Assembly (NCBI GenBank): GCA_023334545.1
Contig: JAADVB010000004.1
Span: 1-64,000, forward strand
Source of the DNA: Salisapilia sapeloensis
Lineage: Eukaryota > Oomycota > Peronosporomycetes > Peronosporales > Salisapiliaceae
DNA: 64,000 bases
Direction: 5' to 3'
The stretch's first letter is position 1; every line of letters begins with the position of its first letter. The translations under genes and the position numbers were made by a program. Shown in pieces: positions 1 through 9,239 of this stretch. The notes under the pieces were generated by a model. The model did no database searches. It was not told the DNA's origin and worked only from the letters and a program-made list of their open reading frames with translations.

Positions 1-285
1 TCTTGTACTAAAAGTACGGAAGTAGTGTAAGACACTTGTGCTTTAGAAAGCAAAATGAGAACTGATTGTATTGAGGCTTAATCCGAATACTAGACTTAGC
101 GTTTCTATATACCTACTAAATCCTAATACAATCTCCTTAACCTTCATCTTAGTATGGAAAGGTCTAACGACCATTCATGTTCCTTGTACCTTTGTATTTG
201 CATCACATGCTCTAATACAAGGCCCCACTTCAAGATCCGGAATGTTACCCCAGCTTGGGATACATTCATGTAACTTCCCGTTACA
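1..285. repeat. LTR-like repeat, copy 1 (cut by window edge)
   Basis: This stretch recurs at 3727-4011 with the same length (285 bp) and only about twenty differences by eye. It ends in CTTCCCGTTACA, as the second copy does. The start of this copy lies outside the window. No primer-binding site complementary to a common tRNA 3' end is evident just after 285, so a solo LTR is more likely than the 5' LTR of an intact element. Confidence 0.7.
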
Positions 286-587
286 AGTACCTTGCTTAAT
301 AACTCGCTAATGTCATTTTCGTGAAAATCTTCTTATCGCAGCTCGCTCTAATCCGTACGCCCCTTGTAGACTTCAAAATAGTACACTAATTATAAGCTAA
401 GCTATTAACACATTATCGCTTTTTTATTAGATAATTGATTAAGATTTGCTTTTTTACATCAAATTTTTTGTCCCGGTCGTTGTACCAGAGACCGAGTCTA
501 GGCCTCGCATTAAAAAGAAGATAGCCCGTAAATGCACCAAACTATTGCTGTGCTTAAAAATGATCTGTAGAATCAAAATTTAAAATT
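286..587. other. Intergenic, no gene seen
   Basis: AT-rich sequence between the LTR-like repeat and the tRNA gene. No coding pattern, structured repeat or recognisable element was seen. Confidence 0.5.
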
Positions 588-658
588 TGCGCCGTCCGGG
601 AATCGAACCCGGGGCATCTCGATGGCAACGAGATATTTTACCACTAAACCAACGGCGC
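588..658 (-). tRNA. tRNA-Gly (anticodon GCC)
   Basis: The minus strand folds into a complete 71-nt cloverleaf. The 7-bp acceptor stem pairs GCGCCGU with ACGGCGC, and the discriminator base is A at 588. The D arm carries GGUUUAGUGGUA. The anticodon stem pairs UCUCG with CGAGA around loop UUGCCAU, giving anticodon GCC. The T arm contains GGGUUCGAAUCCC, which also matches the Pol III B box. No intron is present. It reads glycine codons GGC and GGU. It lies between two copies of an LTR-like repeat, a common setting because some retrotransposons target tRNA genes, although neither copy is immediately adjacent. Confidence 0.95.
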
Positions 659-1937
659 TTGTTTCACTCCAGCTATTAAAATTATTACAAGTTGCTAAAA
701 TATGCTAATAGACCTAACGTGTAATTGAGCGAGTTAGAAACGATTGGGCTACACGTAGCCTTCCTCTAGCATGGACAAAGATGATAAACTTTTGCAGTGT
801 AGTACTTCTGAGATAATTTGAAATGATTTACGTTTGAACGCATGCCAATCAAGTTAATTTTACAGACAAAAGCTATGCATATACCATTATAACTGCGATG
901 ACGTGGAATGGTACTGTGATAGGTTTACGAAATCGAAGCCATCGACGTCATTACTGTCCTTGGTGTGCCACCAACCTATCCCATGCCATGGTACAGGCGA
1001 TTTAAGAAAGTAGAAGACTTCTATCAGATCGCAATAAGCAAAATTATAAAAATCACCGAGCTATTTAATTTTAGTTGTGAATGAGTACGTTGCTGCTCGT
1101 CTAGTGCTTATTCGGAGCAACTCAATGAAGTTTCGTAGAAATAGTCTTTGCAGCTTGAACGTCTCTGTATCTTTAATTTGCTACTTTTTGAGGATGCTTC
1201 TACAGCCTACCCCTTCTGCTCGTTATTACTCAGGTAGCCGTGAAAGATGGACGCTACGTGATTACCGGCTTCCTCGATCCCCACGTGATATTTCCTCCAC
1301 CTTTCACCAATGAAACATGCTATCTATCGGTGTAGCTGTGAATGTCACGGGGTTCAGGGCTGATAAACAGCCAATGTAACTTTTGTTACACGTGGTTGTG
1401 CGGCCTAAACAATATTGGTGATGGAACTCAGCCACCCAATTCTAAGTCAAGTGAATAGTAACATGAAGAGGTTTCTTCGTTGGAGTTAAAAACAGACCGA
1501 GAGGGATCCGGTTCCGCACTTTAATTATAAATAATGCTTGGAGTGGTCTTGGGAGGAAGAGTCGCTTATTTCGAGAAAGATCAAGATTTTTGATGAATAG
1601 AAGATAGGGATAAACGTAGACTTCGTTTTGAAAGCCTTCTTGTTGTCCGTTAAGTTATACCTGTCAACTTGAACAGAGTACTGTTGACCGGCATAACGCA
1701 GTTCTCAAAATCAACAATGTATCACGGGGGTGTCATCATCGTTTGTGTCAAATCTTCTCTTTTTCTTCAAAACACCATATGGCGATCTCCTCATCCATCA
1801 CATACAAAACGCAGATCGATTGATAAAGCGTAGTTGACTATACCAAACCACCGCGGACTGTGACAAAATTAAGACCATGTCTTAAATCCTCTGCGCACAA
1901 TAGTAGCATCACACCTCGAGTAAAAACGCCGTTGTAA
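659..1937. other. Gene-free repeat-rich stretch
   Basis: About 1.3 kb with no open frame resembling a gene. The longest frames are short and lack family resemblance. It is probably decayed transposon sequence, given its surroundings, but no element was identified. Confidence 0.4.
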
Positions 1938-2138
1938 ATGAAATGGAGAAAAATCATTAGGCTCATTGTTGAGCACGACGTTGATGCGATCTACAATGCT
2001 GACCAGACTGCTGTATTTTTGAATGCATGTTCACTAACACCTTCGCTCCTCTTGGCAACAAATTTTCATGAGTCCATAATGCTGATGGGAAAAAGAGGAC
2101 GTCACAAGTGTGCTTCATACTGTACCACATGGACGTAA
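1938..2138 (+). pseudogene. pogo/Tigger-like DDE transposase fragment
   Basis: A 66-residue open frame contains IYNADQTAVFL, which resembles the N-x-D-Q-T motif around the first or second catalytic aspartate of pogo/Tigger (DDE_1) transposases. A downstream GKRGRHKC is compatible with the Gly/Lys-rich segment that follows in the family. Nothing on either side continues the domain, and the fragment is far shorter than a full transposase of 400-500 residues. It is therefore a relic. The match rests on one motif read by eye, so the family assignment is tentative. Confidence 0.45.
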
Positions 2139-3661
2139 GTTACTTTCGTTTGTCGTGGTCACGATCACACCTTCAACAAACCCTAAACAGTAGATCAAGA
2201 ATCAGGCCAAACACCGCAATTTTGTTTAAAAAGTGAAAACCATGAAGGAAACTCACGATATTAATGATGCTAAAATTAATGCCAACGTAAAAGAGTTCGA
2301 CTAGTGGTATTAAATACAATTCTCGCAGATATCACTTTGAAGACCGACCAGATATAAAACGCTATATTCTTGTATATAAAATGAGTTCTCGGATCGTTGA
2401 ACTCCGAGGTTCAAACGTTTGCTGAAAGCTTACATGCGACTCCAATTTCGGTAACTCGGCTATATACAGTTATGTACCAGCCGTCAAATATAGCTTGAAA
2501 TTACCCAGTTGAATTGGGTGCTCGACAGCAATGGCTTTAATGGGTTATAGAGCCAGCTCTTGAAGAGCGAGGTTGTGGTGCTGCGGATGCTTAAATTTCT
2601 TTGTACCACAATGGCGTGTGTGGCAAGTTTGTACTCACTGCACTGCATATGTTCCCAGTAGCTTTCGATTTGACCAACGTACTTGTACAGTCTGGCACAA
2701 ACTGTGAGTTCGCTGGACATGAGCTCGTTCCAGCGGGAGGGACCGAGATGTTGATCAGTGGAGCTAAACAGAGCTTCGCTTGGAAGTAAAAGAAAGAGCG
2801 CGCACCAAGTTTGAGTCTGTAGAGCTGTGAAATAGCGGCTAATAACCGATAGCTTGTGACTTCGCAGACCAAACCCCCTGACAATAGAGCTGACCACGTA
2901 ACACATATAGGACCTAACATCCGCTGGTGGGTTGATCGACACATGCCTACCCCTCTGCAATCAGTGATGGACCACGTCTGCCCGATAAAACCCTAGAAAA
3001 AGAGTTTGACACAGGCTTTTGAAGTACTTTTCCTGTGGACTCGATGTAGTTGGCGCCGGGTAGTACATACCAGCGTCACACCATATATTATTGATATGTC
3101 CATCTTTCTCCTCTTCCTCGCCCGAATATACAATGCTGGTTGGTATCCTTTGGACTTGGACGAGCAGAAATGTGAAATACAAGCGTCGATTCAGACGAGC
3201 TGGTAAAATATTGATGCACTAAACTGCTGAAGGAGCTTGTGTACTCAACCGCAAAATCCATCTTAATTATTGGCTTATCTACTGTGGCGATATTTCTAGC
3301 GTTTTTCCACTGAGCGTTTGTATGAGGGGTTTCAGACTTTGTAGGTGTGGGGCAAGATTGCTCCAGAGATGACAGTATCAATTGAAAGGGTCTTTAGTTC
3401 TAAGATACCATTCTATGCTATTTATAAATCACACCTATCCGTTCTACTAATCGATTGCCCCTATCAAGCAGCATATTAGCATTCATATTCATATTAGAGC
3501 CAAACATGTACAGAGTGTCCTTTTTAGATACGGTAATTGGGGAATTTAATGCATATTTATCAATTAGATACTAGACAATAACAACGAAATCGATTCTTTA
3601 TTTTTAGTTTTACCAGATAGTGAGTTCATTTTCAATTCCCGTATGGGCTCCTCATGCTATT
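2139..3661. other. Gene-free stretch with unrecognised open frames
   Basis: Two overlapping minus-strand frames of 158 and 117 residues (2484-2960 and 2591-2944) and one of 97 residues (3088-3381) are open here. None shows a recognisable motif, signal peptide or compositional signature. They may be remains of a transposon protein or chance open frames. No tRNA, tandem repeat or clear inverted repeat was seen. Confidence 0.35.
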
Positions 3662-4011
3662 TGTGACGGAAGTCACAACGATAGCCCTTTCAACGTAAGA
3701 AAAGAGTAAAACGCGGAGTATGAAACTCCTGTACTAAAAGTACGGAAGGTGTGGAAGACACTTGTGCTTTAGAAAACAAAATGAGAACTGATTGTATTGA
3801 GGCTTAATCAGACTACTAGACTTTGAGTTTCTATATACCTACTAAATCCTAATACAATCTCCTTGATCTTACTCTTAGTACGGGAAGGTCTAACGACCAT
3901 TCATGTTTCTTGTACCTTTGTATTAGGATCACATGCTCTAATACAAGGCCCCACTTCAAGATCCGGACTGTTACCCCAGCTTGGGATACATTGATGTAAC
4001 TTCCCGTTACA
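3662..4011. repeat. LTR-like repeat, copy 2 (full length, about 350 bp)
   Basis: The right 285 bp match positions 1-285. The element starts TGTGACGGAAG and ends CTTCCCGTTACA, so its ends are imperfect inverted repeats bounded by TG and CA, as in LTRs. The flanking 5-mers (CTATT on the left, GTGCG on the right) do not match, so no target-site duplication is visible. The 3.4 kb between the two copies has no gag-pol but does hold a tRNA gene and a transposase scrap, so two separate insertions, or solo LTRs, are the better reading. It abuts the left side of the decayed MULE gene and may have replaced its 5' end. Confidence 0.65.
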
Positions 4012-5411
4012 GTGCGAAAATGTGATGCCCACGATACATCACACAGCAACTCCGTTGTACGACCGGATGCACGTTAGCTTAGCGGGCAGCTTACTATGAA
4101 CTCGGTCGTATTTGCTGAAGGGTCGAGGGCAAAAGGTAGAACGTTCATGCATGATCGGAGAGATCATGCAGGGATTGATCTGTCACGGCGGAAGACCAAA
4201 CTCTATAAGGCGAAGACTTAAGCTGTAAAAAGGGTGGTCGAAGCCAACAGGGGAACGTACGGAGAACTACCCTGGTTGTTGCGCAAGATAGAGGCTACTA
4301 ACCCTGGTACTCAGTGCGTTTTACAACTGGATACGGTTTGAAGATTCTACCGAATGTTTGTTTGCCTTGGAGATGTCATCAAAGTGTACCACCGCTTAAT
4401 TCCAGTAATTTAATGCAAAAGGACATTTGTGAAGAGTGATTATTACAACGGAATTTGCCTGATGCTGCTTGGAGTCGATGAGGATCGAACAAATCTGCCT
4501 CTTTCTTTCGCTCTTGCGCCAAAGGAAACAGTTGACAATTTCATTTGACTCTTTTTAAAGCTATCGAAAGCAGGATAAATCTGCCTGGGTTGCCTATGTT
4601 CGTTTACCGTGGAAAGCAACTAGCGGCTCAACAACGGATACAAGCGCGTGCAGCAAATTAGCACCGTAAATTCTGCTCTTGGCATATTACGGGCAATATT
4701 CTTGCTGCCTACAGTCATTCCAAGAACATGATTCTAAAAGCAGTGATTCTGCATCTACTGTCCGCCAGCCACTATGAAGCGTATATGTGTCTCATAAACG
4801 CAATTGACAGAATACGATAAGTCCCAAAACTAGGCAAACGACAGATTTCGCTAAAGGATTAATTGTTAAATTTATATTCGTCGAGCTGGGCTCAGCTCCG
4901 GAATTAATCGGACGCTGTCATGACGTGCAAGAAGGGTGCCTGTAATGAAACAAGTGATTATGGCGATCCGTTGCCGCTCCATGGCATCGTACAACTGGGA
5001 ACACCGAAGGCGAAAACAACGTATTGATCATAGATGGTTTTCGCAAGCAACTCCCAATCGGATGTTTATACTCGCATTTGAGTTGAGTTAAAGGCTTGAC
5101 TCAAGGTCGACTCGAGACTGCATCATCATTGTTGAACCGGAAGCTAGCTCTGTCACCCTATGCAGCGGGACTTCTGAAAAAAGACTCAACATGTAACGCG
5201 TCTTGTTGTGCAGTCCGTAAGCGCAGATAAACAATACAATGTGTGTTTCAAGAAACGTCGTGAGAGAGTGTTTAGTTTGAATATGAAGAACGCGACATGC
5301 ACCCGGTGCTGATTGAGAGAACATTGCAATATTTCATGCTCGCATGTGCTCTGAACTGCATCGATTTCTAGCGACGATGGAAGCCAAGAAAGGATTGCAG
5401 ATCTCTTCCCT

Positions 5412-5676
5412 TGTCACAAGTTTCCTCTTGCCCATGAGTCTTTGCTTATACGTGCTTAGGGAAACGGTTTTTAAATTAAAAGTGAGAATTTATTAGTTCT
5501 TAGTTCTTAGTTCTTAGTTCTTAGACTATGCCCTACCTTACACATCCTAGCCTATTCAGATCTCCCATAGACTTATATAGGATGATAGAGGTCATCTAAT
5601 CATGCGTACCAACAAAGAACCAAAATAAACAAAGTAGCTATAGTTTCTAAAGAAGCGGTACACAATGCCCGTTACA
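5412..5676. mobile_element. Solo LTR with perfect 5-bp target duplication
   Basis: The element begins TGTCACAAG and ends GCCCGTTACA. It is flanked by TCCCT on both sides (5407-5411 and 5677-5681), the 5-bp duplication typical of LTR-retrotransposon integration. On the minus strand it starts TGTAACGGGC and has a TATA-like box (about 5569-5579), suggesting minus orientation. Insertion plus duplication totals 270 bp, a multiple of three. The MULE frame before it (ending DLFP) therefore continues in the same frame after it, confirming insertion into a pre-existing gene. There is no internal coding region, so it is a recombination-derived solo LTR. Confidence 0.85.
5493..5524. repeat. TTAGTTC heptamer tandem repeat
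   Basis: About 4.6 perfect copies of TTAGTTC lie inside the solo LTR, downstream of its TATA-like box on the minus strand. It is not telomeric repeat sequence. It could be part of the LTR's repeated or leader region, or a local slippage expansion. Confidence 0.9.
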
Positions 5677-6578
5677 TCCCTCGCTATTACCTCAACACAG
5701 CGCTGGACAGCATGTACTCCAACATATCTGTTGTGATCCTTGACGGATCTCACCTTCCAACCGACGATGTCGTGAAGCCAGCCCCACAGTCCAGTAAGAA
5801 GGCCAACGGCCTTGTTTCCGAAGCGTGAGCGACGTCGGAAGCGTAGATTTTGCAGTGTCGGTCAGGGAACTGGAGGCAAAACATCTAAGAAACTGCGACC
5901 GAAGGACGCTCAATCGGCTCTCGATGAATATGTGTTGAAACTTGATGTGCACGACGAAGAGAGTGAAGAGGTCTCAGATCAGACATATTTCGATCGGCAT
6001 GGTGCTACTATAGATGGATCGACTGTTACATCCAGGCTAGAAGAGATGACCGAGCATCTTTTAGAATCACCGAGGGGAGTATGGAATCCATATAGATGTA
6101 GGATTTGTGGTTCATCCACTCATAACTTCCGTCAGTACCAGGAAAAGCTTGCTCCATACGTCAATGACAGTGCAACGGAGCCTCAGCCAGGTGATTACGT
6201 CTTAGGAAGTGATGTCTTCGCACATTTTGCGGATATCGACACAGAATTGTTTGACACGCCCGATTTAGCCGAACCTGGTGTTCTACTTGAAGATATTCTA
6301 GACATACTGGTTGACTTCGTAAATCACGAGAGCCTAGAAGAGCTCATCGCTCTGGATTGCAGCGACGATGAAAAGTATTTAGTCAAAAGTCGCCTCAACC
6401 GAACTATAGCACACGCCCGTCAGCCTATCAACTGCCCGAATGGCAAAAAGAATCCTCCACCTACGGATACCACCGCATCCCCGAAAGCGACTACATCAAG
6501 TACAAATGATGACATTGAAAAGAAGGTGATTCCGACGTTCGTACTTCATGCGAGCTAGCAGCCAAACCGTTAAAGGAT

Positions 6579-8161
6579 ATACCCGATTGTATATCAATAT
6601 TTGCGATGACGTCGGCTTGGACGACAAAACTTGAATGCGCGCTAGATCTACTTGCCAAGATGGAGATAGCTTCTGAAAAATTTCTCGTCAAGGTGGCAGT
6701 GATGGATTCATACGTCTCACCTCGCGTATGCTATGGCATCTAAGACCAAATGTGTGGTTAAATGAAGAGATACTCAACTCATTTTGTGAGTTTCTCGTGG
6801 AACGTTTCGAAGCAGAGAAGGTCGTTGCTCTCCCTTCTCAATGGTATACCGCATTGTGCAACATCGACAAAGATGATACCAGTGCAACAGAGATCAACTA
6901 CGAAACAGTGTGTCAATGGCACACCAAACTTGTATCATGCTGTTACGATGTGAATTATGTAGTCGCTCCGATTCATATGAGTGCACACTAGATGGGACTG
7001 GTGGTCTCGATGAAGAAACGACAAGTTGGAGTACTCAACTCAATACAGAATGGTGTACTAGCGAGCACCCGACAGCAGAAGGCGATAAACCAAGTCTTCG
7101 CATTTCTGAAAGAGGATGCAAAGGTCAATAGCTGGCCATTCGACAGCAAAGAGAGGACTAGTATGAGTTTCACTGAAGCAATCCCACAACAGACGAACAG
7201 CTACGACTGTGACATATTTGCCTGTATCAATGTCTTAAGTGTTCTACTAGACAAGCCATGGGTAGATCCTGACGCCATCGACAAGTACGGTCACATATAC
7301 ATCTTTGCATGCATCATGACGGACGACATGCTCCGAAGCCAGAGGAAATCGTAAGAGTGTAAAATGTGGACTTCAAGAAAAGGCTGCTATGTATACTGTG
7401 ACGTATGCGACGACTGGGCACACGCAGAGTGCACGCCTGAACGGGACGTTGAAAAGTATTTCCTGCACTCGTACGTGTGCACTCCATGTGGAGGCAAAGA
7501 TCGACGCAGTAATTCGATCGAAGAAGGACTGCAATGATTCCACTTCACGCAAATCGATACAAGACGATCGATGAAGTCAAGGGATAGCTTGCGCACCCTT
7601 TCTCGTCAACATTGCTTCCAGAATGTGCACGACTACGCGCAATGCAATGATCATCTGTGTTTATCATCACCGGGTCAATGTACGAATAGATCGTTCCATA
7701 GACCTCTTGGGGGCCTAAAGACAACCAGTTCATTGCCTTGGATGTCGTTATGAACCAAGGTCCTGGGGCGCGAGCAGCAAAAGACATCTACGAGGGAGAA
7801 TTTATCAGGGAATACACGAGTGAGGTCATGTATTATCAAAAATGCCTCATTTTGAGCTACGGGAAGAGATGACATACCACTAGAAATTGCTCCACCAGCG
7901 CCACAGCAAACCCACATGGGCCCTCTTGTTGTCAACGCCGCCAAAGCGGACAATATTACCAGATTTATAAACTATGCATGCGAGCCGAACACGAGATGTG
8001 AGGTGTGGTATGTGGATGGTTACGATAGCGCCGGGATATCCCCTCGCCGCGATATTGTGCAAGGCGAAGGGTTGACATTTGACTACGAAAATGTATGCAG
8101 CATTCGAGTCTGCCAATGTGTTGGATGTGCTAAGATGACAGAGTTAAAAGCGTTTGGATAA
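6579..8161 (+). pseudogene. Decayed Ulp1/C48 protease-PHD-SET segment of the MULE element
   Basis: A Ulp1-type SUMO-protease core (about 6728-7330) has LRPNVWLNEEILNSFCEFL, then PIHMSAH followed by a TAG stop where the family's His-Trp pair stands, and PQQTNSYDCDIFAC with the Cys nucleophile at 7208-7210. After a TAA stop, a PHD finger follows in the same frame (7355-7500: YCDVC, HAEC, YVCTPC). An AWS-like Cys cluster (about 7615-7700) precedes a SET domain with GEFIREYTSEV (frame 1) and RFINYACEPN, LTFDYENV, then a post-SET Cys cluster (frame 2). Ulp1 proteases cleave SUMO conjugates, PHD fingers bind histone tails and SET domains methylate lysines. Key residues are lost: HW is cut by a stop, DCG is DCD, and NHSC is NYAC. 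It is probably one gene with the upstream MULE. It is not functional as written. Confidence 0.75.
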
Positions 8162-8922
8162 AGTTTATGTGATGGCTTCTAAAGCTTGTAGTTGATTTGC
8201 CCGTGTACATCTATGTAAAATGACTGCAAGTGTGTATTGGCGGACAGTGACCTTTACTCAGCTCATGTTATGTTATTGGATGCAATTTAGACGTATTTGC
8301 AGAAATGTTTCTTTCATAGCTCTCGGTAATTTATCTTACGACCTTTCGTGCTCATTTTAAATATAAAATTGTATAAATTTTTTATTTGAGGCATTCGCAA
8401 ATTTGACCTCAAATTTGACGCCAATAGGTCATATTTATTCTGAATTCGACGTATCGGCGGATTAATCCGATGGCTTAAGCCCCCTTAGAGCTTATAGTCG
8501 TACTTTGCAAACATCGTCCAGACTTGGACAGGAAAAGGTGTCGTAGGTTGAAATTGGTTTGTTCTTTCAAGGCCGTAGAAAAGGAAATTGTGCACGACTC
8601 AGGATCTTAAATGGTTGTTGGTCATCTAAACGTCCGTTTTGGATCCAGGCTACAAGATCTTAAAAAATCGTTTCAACTTTAGCTTATTGGATCAAGGTGA
8701 TTGAAACTCCTGTCTGCTTAATCTCATTTCTACTTGCACTTTGCACTTTCGTATCCGTTATGGAACGGATGCCAAAGAGATCTCCGTAGCTTAGCTCAGT
8801 AGGAAATTTGCTTTCAATTAAAAAAGACATTCAGAACTCAAGTGCTTTATTGCTTTGGCTCGTGGAACCTGCACAGAAATGCACACATATCTTTGAACAA
8901 AATCCCTGGCACAATGTAGCAT
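8162..8922. other. Intergenic, no gene seen
   Basis: This stretch follows the SET relic. It may contain the right end of the MULE element, but no long inverted repeat partner was found on the left side. A TAGCTCAGTAGG string near 8792 resembles a Pol III A box but has no tRNA fold or B box nearby. Confidence 0.4.
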
Positions 8923-9146
8923 TAGGGGTGTCAAACCTGCCTAAAAAGTGCCTCATTTTTCTTAGATAAGATTCTCATTTTTTGGCTCTACTGCTTTTAG
9001 TTTTAAATAAAACGAACCACCTCTGAAGGTGCTTCATCTTATTTGGGGACTGACCGATTCATGAGCGCTTGGAATACAACGTCCGATTATTTGGCAATTA
9101 GACACCTCATTATATTTTGCGATTTTGACAGGTTTGACACCCCCTA
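8923..9146. mobile_element. hAT-like MITE (about 224 bp)
   Basis: The ends are inverted repeats: the left reads TAGGGGTGTCAAACCTGCC and the right, reverse-complemented, reads TAGGGGGTGTCAAACCTGTC. The TA/CAGGGGTGTCAAA type of terminus is typical of hAT DNA transposons. The interior has no coding capacity, so this is a non-autonomous miniature element. The expected 8-bp target duplication is not clear (TGTAGCAT against TTGGCAAC), so the exact boundaries may be off by a few bases. It lies about 95 bp upstream of the LRR protein start and could affect its promoter. Confidence 0.7.
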
Positions 9147-9239
9147 TTGGCAACGGCTCCAGTCATCCATTATTTATTTTTAGTTTCACATCATAATTAG
9201 ACTTTTTGCTAGCCAAGAACCAGTAGTACACGCTCCAAG

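Larger units (their letters stand above)
4195..6150 (+). pseudogene. Decayed MULE (Mutator-like) transposase, split by a solo LTR
   Basis: Translations show MULE-family blocks in order. A frame-1 segment (about 4195-4550) has LYKAK, a segment near NPGTQC, then YHRLIPVI, TFVKSDYYNG and LLGVDEDRTNLPLSFALAP. A frame-3 segment (about 4557-4830) has PMFVYRGKQLAA and a WHITGNILAAY helix. A SWIM-like zinc finger ending CNISCSH lies at about 5226-5345. After a solo LTR the frame resumes at 5682, followed by a basic stretch and a knuckle CRICGSSTHN at about 6095-6125. Several in-frame stops and at least two frameshifts make it non-functional. The block expected to carry the first catalytic Asp reads VI-stop-CKRTF. 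MULE transposases cut and paste DNA through a DDE catalytic core. The domain order continues into the Ulp1-PHD-SET region downstream. No terminal inverted repeats were found. Confidence 0.75.

Noticed and set aside
286-3661. Full LTR retrotransposon between the two repeats
   Set aside because: No reverse transcriptase, integrase, protease or gag pattern, no primer-binding site and no polypurine tract could be seen.
5493-5524. TTAGTTC repeats considered as telomeric
   Set aside because: The unit differs from TTTAGGG-type telomere repeats and there are fewer than five copies.
6988-7173. A minus-strand frame beginning with a signal-peptide-like stretch, considered as a possible secreted effector
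   Set aside because: It is antisense to the Ulp1 domain relic, has no RxLR or other effector motif, and is 61 residues long.
8786-8850. tRNA-like A box and possible SINE head
   Set aside because: Only a partial A-box match; no B box, cloverleaf or poly-A/T tail was found nearby.
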